Shown: positions 54,987 through 64,000 of the stretch, piece by piece
Layout of the letters: each line of letters starts with the position of its first letter
How positions within the stretch are numbered: position 1 is the first letter of the stretch
Assembly: GCF_007828045.1 (NCBI RefSeq)
Contig: NZ_VITN01000011.1
Coordinates: forward strand, 146,367 to 210,366
DNA length: 64,000 bases
Source of the DNA: Nitrospirillum amazonense
GTDB taxonomy: Bacteria; Pseudomonadota; Alphaproteobacteria; Azospirillales; Azospirillaceae
Reading direction: 5' to 3'
Notes under the pieces: model-generated
Databases searched by the model: none
What the model was told of the DNA's origin: nothing
The model's input: only the letters and a program-made list of their open reading frames with translations
Translations under genes and position numbers: made by a program

Positions 54987-55484
54987 TCACGCGCAGCCGA
55001 CGCGCCTGGAAAACACGACCCACCGGCCAAAGAATTTAAAGAGCCAGTGGTCGCCACCGCAATGCCAAGAACCAGCGTGGGCCAGGGCGACCCAGCGCAT
55101 CAATATGCTCAATGCCTCAGCATGAACAACAGCACCTAATTTGCACCTGTATGTATCCCCAACAATTCCTGTGCTGCATTGTCCATACTCCGTGTTCTCA
55201 CTATCTGGATGAAATATAATGCCCGGGTATCTTTTCCTTATTTCCTCAAGAACATCATTTTCTGGATCCCTGCCATCGAAAGAAAGATAAAATTCATCGC
55301 CATCTGGAGGACCATTATCCATGTAATCATAGAATGTATTAAGCGTAATATGTTCCCAATCTCCAACTTCAGCAGTCATCGGTGGGAATTCCCACATCAG
55401 AAATAAACCAAGTAGCGCTGAGCATGATATAAGTGAAATAATCTTACAAAATGATATGCGCCTTATGGCCCTCATTATCCTCAT
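54987..55484 (-). CDS. Probable immunity protein of the adjacent toxin
   Basis: A 165-residue protein that starts with a basic segment and a membrane helix (ISFCKIISLISCSALLGLFLMW), placing the rest in the periplasm or anchoring it in the inner membrane. The remainder is acidic and cysteine-containing. I do not recognise a family. It begins 41 bases inside the end of the toxin-like gene upstream on the same strand, with a GGGGGT ribosome site, and shares its AT-rich codon use, unlike all other genes nearby. Position and composition make an immunity role for the toxin's metallopeptidase-like domain the best reading, but that is inference. Confidence 0.6.
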   Translation of the reverse strand: MRIMRAIRRISFCKIISLISCSALLGLFLMWEFPPMTAEVGDWEHITLNTFYDYMDNGPPDGDEFYLSFDGRDPENDVLEEIRKRYPGIIFHPDSENTEYGQCSTGIVGDTYRCKLGAVVHAEALSILMRWVALAHAGSWHCGGDHWLFKFFGRWVVFSRRVGCA

Positions 55485-56403
55485 TTTTTACCCCCATATG
55501 TTTGAGGGCATAGCTGTCCGCACAGCATTCAACTTCTTTACATTGTCCACCCTGTTGTTGATGCCCCCATTCGTGCAAAATGGCGAATCTCATTGTTTGT
55601 TCAGGTGTGGATTTCCCGAATCCAGGAATGTAAGTAGGCGCGGCTGCCGTTCGGAAAATTTGACTATAGTTGCCCTTGGTGTATCCGCCGACGATTATCC
55701 CATTATGCTCATCCGCGTCTTTTTGAGCTTCCTTCAGGGTGGGAAATGGCAAGGCACGATCCCTTGGCCGTAGAGAGCCAAACTGTGGAACGAATTCAAA
55801 ATTGGGAGGTATTTTTCCTGCCAGGAATCCCTGCGTCGGCAAAAGCCCTTCGTCCTGTAATTTCTTATACTCTTTATCGAACAGTTCCTTCGCCTTAACT
55901 GGAGGCAGAAGATCTTTTTCTTCTACACGCAAAACACCGCAGGCATGAGGCGCCGCTTGTGCTTGAGTGTTGGTCCGCAACGCGAAACCTGCTTGAGGCT
56001 TCGCCGCTCCACCGCTGTCGGTCCAACACCCGTCACAGTCACGCGGCTGGTCCGGGCTGTACTTCGCCAGATTGTCGTTGGCCCGCGCCAGGCGGACGGC
56101 GGCGTCCCAGTCCAACTCAGGCAGGCGCAGATGAACCGCGCGGATCATGGCCTGGGCGAGGTCGCCCCGGTTCAGCGCGTCGGCGATCTTGGTGAGGCCG
56201 GGCAGCACGGCGGCGCCCGGTTCCGCGCCGGCATAGGCGCGCTTCAGCAAGGTTTCCACCGCCGCCGCCGAACGGACGTGGAAACCGCCAACGCCCTTGG
56301 CCAGCAGGGGCACGCCGGCCAGGGCCAAGCCCTCGGCCGTGCAACTGATCCCCAGGCCACCCGGGCCGTTGCTCAGGCGATACCGACGCTGCCAACCATC
56401 CAT
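55444..56403 (-). CDS. Polymorphic-toxin-like protein with C-terminal HExxH metallopeptidase domain
   Basis: A 319-residue protein of two parts. Residues 1-115 are GC-rich and helical (ALNRGDLAQAMIRAVHLRLP), ending in KYSPDQPRDCDGCWTDSGG, a DPDQPR/GRWTDGG-style hinge common at toxin-domain junctions. From about residue 140 the DNA is visibly AT-rich, and the domain ends with the zinc-site HEWGH (His277, Glu278, His281) plus EVECCADSYALKH (Glu292, Asp296), an ExxAD-type third-ligand region. No signal peptide is seen. A 165-residue membrane protein overlaps its end, as toxin-immunity pairs do. A secreted antibacterial effector or intracellular toxin is inferred; the delivery route is not in the window. 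Confidence 0.65.
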   Translation of the reverse strand: MDGWQRRYRLSNGPGGLGISCTAEGLALAGVPLLAKGVGGFHVRSAAAVETLLKRAYAGAEPGAAVLPGLTKIADALNRGDLAQAMIRAVHLRLPELDWDAAVRLARANDNLAKYSPDQPRDCDGCWTDSGGAAKPQAGFALRTNTQAQAAPHACGVLRVEEKDLLPPVKAKELFDKEYKKLQDEGLLPTQGFLAGKIPPNFEFVPQFGSLRPRDRALPFPTLKEAQKDADEHNGIIVGGYTKGNYSQIFRTAAAPTYIPGFGKSTPEQTMRFAILHEWGHQQQGGQCKEVECCADSYALKHMGVKNEDNEGHKAHIIL

Positions 56404-56514
56404 GCTCGCTCTCCCTGTTGCTGGAAGAGCAGCGTATGTTCTATTTTTGTTCTTGTCAATCTAAAGACGAAGGGGTCAGCCGTTCTCGCGCTCCGCCCCC
56501 CCTCGCCCTATCAC

Positions 56515-57570
56515 CTACCTGCTTGCCGCGAACAGGTTCAGGCCCAGCGCCTCGGCGATGGATTGCACCGCCAGTTGGCCGCGCACGCTGTTGCCGGCAG
56601 CGTCCAGGCGGGAGGAGTAGACGCCGATGGCCAGCTTGCCCGGCGCCACCGCCAGGATGCCGCCGCCCACGCCGCTCTTTCCCGGCAGGCCCACCTTGAA
56701 CAGCCATTCGCCGGTGGTGTTGTAGAGGCCGGCGGTGGCCATGACGGCGAGCACGCGGGCGCTGGTGGCGGGATCGACCACCGCCTTGTGGCTCATCGGG
56801 TTGGTGCCGCCGTTGGCCAGGGTGGCGCCCATGGTGGCCAGGTCCACGGCGCTGACGTTGTAGGAACATTCGCGGGTGTAAAGGTCTACCGTCGCCACCG
56901 GGTCGGCGTAGAGATGGTCATAGCTCTGCAGCAGCAGGGCGATGGCCTGGTTGTGCTGGTTGCTGGCCATTTCCGACTGATAGACGTCCTGGTTCAGCGC
57001 CAGCGCCCGCCCGGCGAAGGCGGAGGCGGTGTCCAGCACCACCTTCCAGCGGGCGTTGACGTCCACGCCGGGCACCAGGCTGGCGGCGGCAATGGCGCCG
57101 GCATTGACCAGAGGATTGCCGGCCGGGGGGCTGCCCGTCAGCTTGTCGTTGTTCAGCTCGATGGCCAGGACCGAGTTGAAAGGCTGCCCGGTGGCGTTCA
57201 CGCCGATCTTGGCCATCACCGCGTCCGGCCCCTGGTCCTTCAGCACGCGGGCCAGGGTGAAGACCTTGGCGATCGACTCAACGGGGAACTCCTGCCCCGC
57301 GTCACCGGCCTTGAACACCCGGCCATCCGCCGTGACCACGGCGATGCCGAACAGCTTGGGGTCCGCCTTGGCGAGATAGGGGATGTAGCTGGCGTTTTCC
57401 CCGTCCATCACGCCCTTGACCTTGGCGTAGGCCTGGTCTACTGCCTGCTGGATGGCCTTGTCGGCGGGCGGGGCCTCACGCGCCGGGGCGGCGCCGGCGC
57501 CCAGCAAGGTCAGCGACAACGCGACGGCGGCGCTCCAGGCGCGCGCCCGCTGGGTCAAACCGGACTTCAT
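56515..57570 (-). CDS. glsA: Glutaminase with predicted signal peptide
   Basis: Hydrolyses glutamine to glutamate and ammonia. The 351 residues start with a signal peptide (MKSGLTQRARAWSAAVALSLTLLGAG; core AVALSLTLLGAGA, cleavage near GAAPA) that cytoplasmic glutaminases lack. The catalytic domain carries the S-x-x-K pair Ser99 and Lys102 in EFPVESIAKVF, NPLVNAGAI, and the C-terminal GLPGKSGVGGGILAV. The ATG at 57570 is chosen because the signal peptide begins there. Export suggests scavenging of external glutamine, or interference with a neighbour's glutamine. It lies just downstream of the toxin locus and diverges from hscC. Confidence 0.9.
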   Translation of the reverse strand: MKSGLTQRARAWSAAVALSLTLLGAGAAPAREAPPADKAIQQAVDQAYAKVKGVMDGENASYIPYLAKADPKLFGIAVVTADGRVFKAGDAGQEFPVESIAKVFTLARVLKDQGPDAVMAKIGVNATGQPFNSVLAIELNNDKLTGSPPAGNPLVNAGAIAAASLVPGVDVNARWKVVLDTASAFAGRALALNQDVYQSEMASNQHNQAIALLLQSYDHLYADPVATVDLYTRECSYNVSAVDLATMGATLANGGTNPMSHKAVVDPATSARVLAVMATAGLYNTTGEWLFKVGLPGKSGVGGGILAVAPGKLAIGVYSSRLDAAGNSVRGQLAVQSIAEALGLNLFAASR

Positions 57571-57680
57571 CAAAGGATCCCCCTCGTTCAGGCTGGCCGG
57601 CATCTGGATGGCGATGCTTGGGTGCCGGTGTTTGGCGTCACTGTAGCGGGGCCGCCTGTCCGCCAAGAAGCCTTAATCGT

Positions 57681-57720
57681 GGCCACATGATCTTGGCCGC
57701 ATGATCTTGGCCACATGCTG
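57681..57720. repeat. Tandem 14-base repeat
   Basis: GGCCACATGATCTT (57681-57694), GGCCGCATGATCTT (57695-57708) and GGCCACATGCTG (57709-57720) form two full copies and one partial copy between glsA and hscC. Could be a regulatory array or slipped-strand duplication. Confidence 0.7.
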
Positions 57721-57795
57721 GCATCCACCCTTCCCCCTGGCCGTCCCGGCGGCTAGAACGGTGGCGGCATGATGCGTACCGCCGGTTGGTGTATC

Positions 57796-57810
57796 AGGAG
57801 GGTCGTTGGG
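57796..57810 (+). promoter_or_regulatory. Ribosome binding site that fixes the hscC TTG start
   Basis: AGGAGGG at 57796-57802 is a near-consensus Shine-Dalgarno, eight bases before TTG at 57811. The ATG starts further upstream (57769, 57772) have no such site and would add a segment (MMRTAGWCIRRVVG) not seen at the start of Hsp70 proteins. Confidence 0.75.
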
Positions 57811-59510
<1,700 letters not shown>

Positions 59511-59514
<4 letters not shown>

Positions 59515-61232
59515 ACCCATGGGACATCCTGGCGCTGGAGCCCACCGGCGACCAACTGGCCATTCGCCGCGCCTATGCCCGGCGCCTGAAGGTCACCAAT
59601 CCGGAGGATGATCCGGACGGGTTCCAGGCGCTGCGCCAGGCCTATGAGCAAGCCCTGCTGCACGCCCGCCGGCAGGTGCCGGACGCCAGCGTGGCGGAGG
59701 AGGAGGCCGCGACGTCCGAGGCGGCGCCGCCCGCCGTAGAAGGACCGTCGCCGGCCCCCGCCGAGGCGCCGCCGGCGGAGGCGCCGCCCCCGGAACCCAC
59801 GGTGGACGAGGCGGTGGTCCGCCACGTCGCGCTGTGCAACCACTTGGGCGACCTGCTGTCCGCCCCAACCCCCGCCGACCCGGCCGCGCTCAAGGGTGCC
59901 CTGGCGTCCGTGCTGGCTTCCCCCGCCCTCGCCCATATCGATGTGCAGAACCGGACGGAGGATTGGCTGGCCCGGCTGCTGCTGTCCACGGCGCCCCGCT
60001 CGGACGCGCTGGTCCCCCTCGCCAGCGCCCATTTCCGCTGGGACGCGGCCAAGGCCGGCACGCAGACGCCCCTGTTGGCCGCCGTGCAGAAGCGCGGGCG
60101 CGACCTGGCCTTCCTGGCCAAGCTGCGGGGTCGGGACCACACCTACGCCGCCGCCTATCGCTTGTTGCAGGTGCCGCCGAACCGGTACAGTCCGCGCCTG
60201 CGCCTGTCCCTGCCGGATCTGACCAAGGACGTGCGCGGCCTGATCACCCTGATCCGTAACGACTACCCCTCGCTGCGCGCCAATTTCGACGCGGACGTGC
60301 TGGCGGCCTGGGAGGCCTATCTGGCGGCCGAGCCGGTCAGCGCCGGCCTGGCGTGGCTGCTGCTGGCCACGCCCCTGTTCCTGGCCGTCTACGTCTATCT
60401 TGAGGCCAGCCTGTCGCCGGAGGATCTGGCGGCGTGGCCTGCGGGCTTCCTGTTGATACCGCCCCTGCTGGCCGCCGCCAGCCTCGCCTACCGGCTGGGC
60501 GTACGCATGCCGGCGCGATGGCTGCGGCGGCGCTGGGCCCGGGACGCCGGACCCGCGATCCGCCTGGGCTGGGCCCCGCTCAGCCTGGCGCTCATCCCCC
60601 TGGCGCTGGCCTTGCCGCCGTCCGTCGGCATCCCCGTCACGGCGGCGGCGGCCACGCTGGCCCTGTGGTGGGCGGGCCTGTTCCAGATGGTCTACGCCAA
60701 CGACACCAGCCGCCAGGCCGTGCGCATCCTGCTGGCCAACAGCATTCCCTTGGTGTTCTGGCTGTTCTGGATCGGGCCCCTGCTGCCGGCGGCGCGGGTA
60801 CCGGCCTTCGCCGTGGCGGTGGCGGGCGCGCTGCTGGCCACCAGCATCGGGGCCGGCCTCCTGACCCGGTGGTGGTATGCGGAGATCGAGCAGCCCCGGC
60901 GGCGCCGCGCCCTGGCGGGCCTGGCGCTGGCGGCCTTGCTGACCATGGGCCTGCTGTTCGCGGCCGACACCACGCCGGGCCTGCTGCCCTGGGCCGTGGC
61001 GGCGGTGACCTTGGTGCAGGTCCTGGAGCGCGTGCCCTCGCTCGCCCTCTCCGGCGAGGCGGCGAAGCGGCGCTACTACGCCATCTGGGGCACGGGCGTG
61101 GTGCTGCGCGTCGCCCACACCATGGCCGGCGCGGTGGACACCCGCGACGTTTTGCTGATCGGCGGCCTGGTGCTGATGGCCAGCGTGCTGGGCATGATCG
61201 CCTATCAGCTGAAACGCCCCCAGGCCGCCTGA
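59511..61232 (+). CDS. J-domain membrane protein, probable HscC co-chaperone
   Basis: A 573-residue protein. Residues 1-55 form a J-domain-like helix hairpin (MNPWDILALEP; AIRRAYARRLKVTNPEDDPDGF), then an acidic alanine/proline-rich linker, a helical cytosolic domain (about 100-270), and about eight membrane helices from residue 275 on. The conserved HPD of J-domains reads NPE here (Asn30-Pro31-Glu32), with histidine lost. HscC-linked DjlB/DjlC-type J-proteins are similarly membrane-anchored. It overlaps hscC by four bases (GTGA), so translation is coupled. A role in membrane-located folding of specific clients is inferred. Confidence 0.82.
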
Positions 61233-61253
61233 TCCGGTCGGTTATTCGCCCCC

Positions 61254-62228
61254 TCAGTCCTTCAGCGAGGCGCCCAGCCGGTCCATCAGGAAGCCGGTGC
61301 CGTGCTCGCGGGAGCCGTTGTCCTCATAGCCGTCGAGGAAGGCCCCCTGCTCCGTGATCTTCAGGGTGGTGCGGCCCGCGCCCGCCGGCTTCAGCTCCAT
61401 GGTAGCCAGCGACACGGAAATCTTCCGGTCATCCAGGTGCATGACATAGCTGTAGACGATGCGCTGGTTGGGAATGATGTCCAGGTAGTGCGCGTCGAAG
61501 GTGGAGGTCACGCCCCCCTGCCAGCGGCCCTTGGCCCGCTCCGTGCCGCCCACGCGGAAGTCCATGCTGCGCTCCAGCGATTCCCACTGGCCGGGGTCGC
61601 CGCCGAACCACTTGGCCTTGGCCTCGAAATCCGACAGGGCCCGCCAGACGCGGGCCGCCGGCGCGTCGTAGGTGCGCTCCAGGCTGAAGATGGCGTGGAC
61701 GGCGGAACGCTCGGTGGGCAGGTCGCCCGTGCGGCCATCCAGGTGGGCGGCGTGCCGCGCCAGCTTGTCCAGGGTCTGGGACCAGCCTTCCGGCGCGCCG
61801 CCGATGGCGGCCAGCATGGCCGGGTCATAGACGGTGTAGGTCTGCACGATGTCCAGCTGCGTGCCGCAGATGGTGTCGGAGAAGGTCACCTCCGTCCAGG
61901 CGGTGAACAGCACCTTGCCGTCGCCGCCGTCCACGCGCAGGTCCAGCACCAGGCGGTCGATGGGCGTGACCTCGGCGACGCTGCCGCGTGTCCAATGCTC
62001 CGTGCCGTCCGGTGCCCGCATGCACACCTCGAACGCGCCACCCACCCGCATCTCCACGGTGGCGTGGGGCACGGTGTAATGCTCCGGCGCGAACCAGTGC
62101 TTCACATGGTCCGCCTTGCTCCACGCCTTGAACACCGTCTCGCGCCGCGCCGGAATGGCGCGGGAGATGCGCACGGGCTCGGGCCGCAACACGGCCGCGT
62201 CGGCGGCCTGGGTTCCAACTTGGGTCAT
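61254..62228 (-). CDS. Protein with two SRPBCC (AHSA1-like) domains
   Basis: A 324-residue cytosolic protein with two SRPBCC/AHSA1-like domains in tandem: residues about 10-160 (RRETVFKAWSKADHVKHWFAPEHY, key part VFKAWSKADHVKHWF) and 175-320 (APAARVWRALSDFEAKAKWFGG; key part RVWRALSDFEAKAKWF). Such domains bind hydrophobic ligands; single-domain relatives are common next to ArsR genes. The start at ATG 62228 overlaps the upstream arsR stop by four bases, so the pair is an operon. Function unknown. Fusion of two domains is less common than two separate genes. Confidence 0.85.
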   Translation of the reverse strand: MTQVGTQAADAAVLRPEPVRISRAIPARRETVFKAWSKADHVKHWFAPEHYTVPHATVEMRVGGAFEVCMRAPDGTEHWTRGSVAEVTPIDRLVLDLRVDGGDGKVLFTAWTEVTFSDTICGTQLDIVQTYTVYDPAMLAAIGGAPEGWSQTLDKLARHAAHLDGRTGDLPTERSAVHAIFSLERTYDAPAARVWRALSDFEAKAKWFGGDPGQWESLERSMDFRVGGTERAKGRWQGGVTSTFDAHYLDIIPNQRIVYSYVMHLDDRKISVSLATMELKPAGAGRTTLKITEQGAFLDGYEDNGSREHGTGFLMDRLGASLKD

Positions 62229-62572
62229 GATTCCTCTCCGTCTTCGTCTTTTAGTGTTTCGAGATAACGGCCCAGCCGATCCAGGCGACCGGCCCATTCC
62301 ATGCGCCGCTGGTTGATCCATTGCTCCGCCAGGCTCAGCTGGGCGGCATCGATCCGGCAGGTCCGCACCCGCCCCACCTTCTCCGACCGCACCAGGCCGG
62401 AGCTTTCCAGCACCGCCAGATGCTGCATGACCGCCGGCAGGGACATCTTCAGCGGCTGCGCCAGCTCACTGACCGACGCCGGCCCGCGCACCAGCCGTTC
62501 CACCAAGGCACGGCGGGTGGGGTCGGCGAGCGCCTGGAAGGTGAGGTCGAGGGGGGATGGTTGGTTAAGCAT
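62225..62572 (-). CDS. ArsR-family transcriptional regulator
   Basis: A 115-residue winged-helix regulator (DPTRRALVERLVRGPASVSELAQPLKMSLPAVMQHLAVLESSGLV; key part SVSELAQPLKMSLPAVMQHL). No cysteine metal site is evident, so it belongs to the non-metal group that regulates adjacent SRPBCC genes. It is co-directional with, and overlaps, the SRPBCC gene. A 9-base inverted repeat just upstream of its ATG is a probable operator. Confidence 0.92.
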   Translation of the reverse strand: MLNQPSPLDLTFQALADPTRRALVERLVRGPASVSELAQPLKMSLPAVMQHLAVLESSGLVRSEKVGRVRTCRIDAAQLSLAEQWINQRRMEWAGRLDRLGRYLETLKDEDGEES

Positions 62573-62575
62573 ATA

Positions 62576-62603
62576 CTTTAGTATCGTGGCAGGAATACTA
62601 AAG
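62576..62603. promoter_or_regulatory. ArsR operator candidate
   Basis: CTTTAGTAT (62576-62584) and ATACTAAAG (62595-62603) are a perfect inverted repeat with a 10-base spacer, directly upstream of the ArsR start at 62572. AT-rich and well placed for autoregulation of the arsR-SRPBCC operon. Confidence 0.7.
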
Positions 62604-62758
62604 CAAGTGGTTTAGTGTTTTGTTGCTCAAACAGCATGACGACTAAAGACGAATGCCCGTTAAGCGTGTATGTTCATGGGACGTTTGTGGAACGATAGCC
62701 ATAAACGAAAAGGGACCTTTCCAATGGCCCACACCTCCCGATGAGGACTCCGCTTTAA

Positions 62759-63874
62759 ATGGGCCACAACACCGCCATGGGAGAGAATCTCCCGCCCCGT
62801 CTCCTCCATCCGGCCCTGCTGATCGGCAAGCTGGTAACGCTGCTTTTGCTGGCGCTCATGGGCGTATTCCTGGTCCATCCGGACACTACCCCATCCCGCG
62901 ACCTGGATTTGCGGGCGGACCAGGAGGCCTTCCTGGCACGCGCCCTCGCGATTGATGGGCTGCTTTGGCTACTGACTGACCGGGGTCGGCTGTCCCGCAT
63001 CGCCATCGGTGGATTGACACGCATTCCTGAGCCTTTGCCGGAATCGGCGGTGGGCTTGTGCGTGCTGGACAACCGACCATTGGTCTTGACCGGCGGCCCA
63101 GACGGAGCCGGACCTTGGACATTGCGCCACCGGTCCCAGAATCGTTGGACGGCGCTGGCGACCTTGTCGGCGGAAGGGGACCGGGCGATGGCGCTGGACT
63201 GCACCGGCGGCGTCATCACGGTGCTGACCGACCACCGGATCATCCACATGGACGGAGCGGCCATCAGGCCTGTGCAACTGTCGGAATCGCTGGAAGCAGT
63301 GGGCGTCGTCGCCGCCACTTACGGTACACCCGACGACCTGTTCGTCGGCCTGAACGCCGGCGAATGGGGTGGCGGCCTACGCCGCATCGACCGACGGACA
63401 GGGCGGATGAAGCAGATCGATCCGGAATTCGACCGCAACGGCAGCCTGCCAGTCAATGCCATCCTGCCCCTGCCTTGGCGGCCCAACTGCCTGGCCCTGG
63501 CGGTGGGGCTGATTCATTTTTCCGCCGTCGGCGGGGTGGCCCAATTGTGCGGTGATGCGACGGACACCCTCTATCGCCAACCGTATCGTCCCCCCAACAC
63601 GCACGGGCTGGTGTGGCAGCTGGGGAGACAGGCCCCCACTTACGATCTGGTCGCCTTCTATGGCTTGGCCAGCGATGGCGACAGCCTATGGGCCTCCGGC
63701 ATCGACGGATTGTATCGCCTGTCGCCGCAGGGCCGGGCACGGCACGTTCCTTTGCCGGCTTTCCGTGAAGTCGGCGGCTTGTGGATCAGCTTCGATCATC
63801 CGCATCTGGTGCTTATCGTGGCTGACCAGCGTAAGGCCATCGGGAGCTATGGGCCGCTGCTCGTACCCTACTGA
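62759..63874 (+). CDS. Membrane-anchored protein of unknown function with beta-rich repeats
   Basis: A 371-residue protein with an N-terminal membrane segment (LLIGKLVTLLLLALMGVFLV, about residues 20-40) followed by a periplasmic part. Repeating blocks of the form GLLWLLTDRGRLSRIAIGG, ALDCTGGVITVLTDHRIIHMDG and SLWASGIDGLYRLSPQGRAR (each is a short stretch with alternating hydrophobic residues and glycine/aspartate turns) suggest a beta-propeller-like fold. I do not recognise a family. ATG at 62759 with AGGAC upstream. A group II intron begins about 30 bases after its stop. Confidence 0.6.
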   Translation: MGHNTAMGENLPPRLLHPALLIGKLVTLLLLALMGVFLVHPDTTPSRDLDLRADQEAFLARALAIDGLLWLLTDRGRLSRIAIGGLTRIPEPLPESAVGLCVLDNRPLVLTGGPDGAGPWTLRHRSQNRWTALATLSAEGDRAMALDCTGGVITVLTDHRIIHMDGAAIRPVQLSESLEAVGVVAATYGTPDDLFVGLNAGEWGGGLRRIDRRTGRMKQIDPEFDRNGSLPVNAILPLPWRPNCLALAVGLIHFSAVGGVAQLCGDATDTLYRQPYRPPNTHGLVWQLGRQAPTYDLVAFYGLASDGDSLWASGIDGLYRLSPQGRARHVPLPAFREVGGLWISFDHPHLVLIVADQRKAIGSYGPLLVPY

Positions 63875-63906
63875 TAGTTCGACCCACCGCGTCAAACGAT
63901 TGACCA

Positions 63907-64000
63907 ATCGGGTAGGGGGAAGGTTCACACCTCCCCCCTCCCACACCACCGTACGTACGGTTCCGTATACGGCGGTTCATGAAGCGTGGTTTAGGCGTTG
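63907..64000 (-). mobile_element. Group II intron, 3' end (continues beyond window)
   Basis: Read on the minus strand the last 94 bases hold a domain V and VI. Domain V: lower helix ACCGCCGTA (63968-63976) with TACGGTGGT (63945-63953), a two-base CG bulge (63954-63955), upper helix TACG/CGTA and a GAAC tetraloop (63960-63963); the lower arm carries the CGC catalytic triad. Domain VI: GGGGG and AGGT pair with ACCT and CCCCC (63915-63937). It ends ACCCGAT near 63907. The open end and any reverse transcriptase lie beyond 64000. It inserts about 30 bases after the unknown gene's stop. Confidence 0.75.

Overview
The window is high-GC alphaproteobacterial chromosome, most likely Rhodospirillales/Azospirillaceae (Azospirillum, Nitrospirillum or a relative). 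This rests on two things: a direct-repeat LexA operator of the alphaproteobacterial type, and the gene order ppiD-trpE ... trpGDC-moaC-moeA-lexA-comEC-gltX-gltA joined to a full rpsB-to-lpxB block. The genus is an inference.

Region 1-19.8 kb is mostly housekeeping. A truncated tpiA diverges from ppiD-trpE. A small metal-binding protein and a divergent polysaccharide deacetylase sit on the other strand. They separate trpE from the tightly overlapped trpG-trpD-trpC-moaC-moeA run. lexA follows, with two LexA-box-like elements over its promoter. comEC, gltX, gltA, a small membrane protein, a ComB-like phosphatase and a divergent MocR/EamA pair complete the region.

Region 19.8-35.1 kb is one long leftward cell-envelope and translation cluster: rpsB, tsf, pyrH, frr, uppS, cdsA, dxr, rseP, bamA, skp, lpxD, fabZ, lpxA, lpxI, lpxB. 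It links translation factors, UMP kinase, undecaprenyl and phospholipid precursors, isoprenoid synthesis, the outer-membrane assembly machine and lipid A synthesis. Many of its genes overlap or are a few bases apart.

Region 35-50 kb is accessory: a UbiC-like protein, a LysR regulator with an AHL-lactonase-like enzyme, a haloalkane-dehalogenase-like hydrolase with an HxlR regulator, a DUF4153 membrane protein, an AraC regulator with a reductase, two tandem paralogous NAD(P)-binding proteins facing a MmyB-type regulator, a YfcJ-like MFS exporter, and an ABC-F ATPase. Several of these regulators have visible palindromic or repeated operator candidates.

Region 50-64 kb holds a double-AAA+ ATPase, tRNA-Ser(UGA), a Fe/2-oxoglutarate-type hydroxylase, a Tat-exported DUF885 protein, a probable polymorphic toxin with its immunity gene in visibly AT-rich DNA, an exported glutaminase, an HscC-J-domain membrane pair, an ArsR-SRPBCC pair and an unknown membrane-anchored protein. 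The last 94 bases are the 3' end of a group II intron on the minus strand, with domains V and VI recognisable, running out of the window.

The most interesting items are the toxin/immunity locus (54987-56403), the group II intron end (63907-64000), the UbiC-like protein (35366-35950), the double-AAA+ protein (49957-51921) and the set of operators that pair each local regulator with its neighbour.
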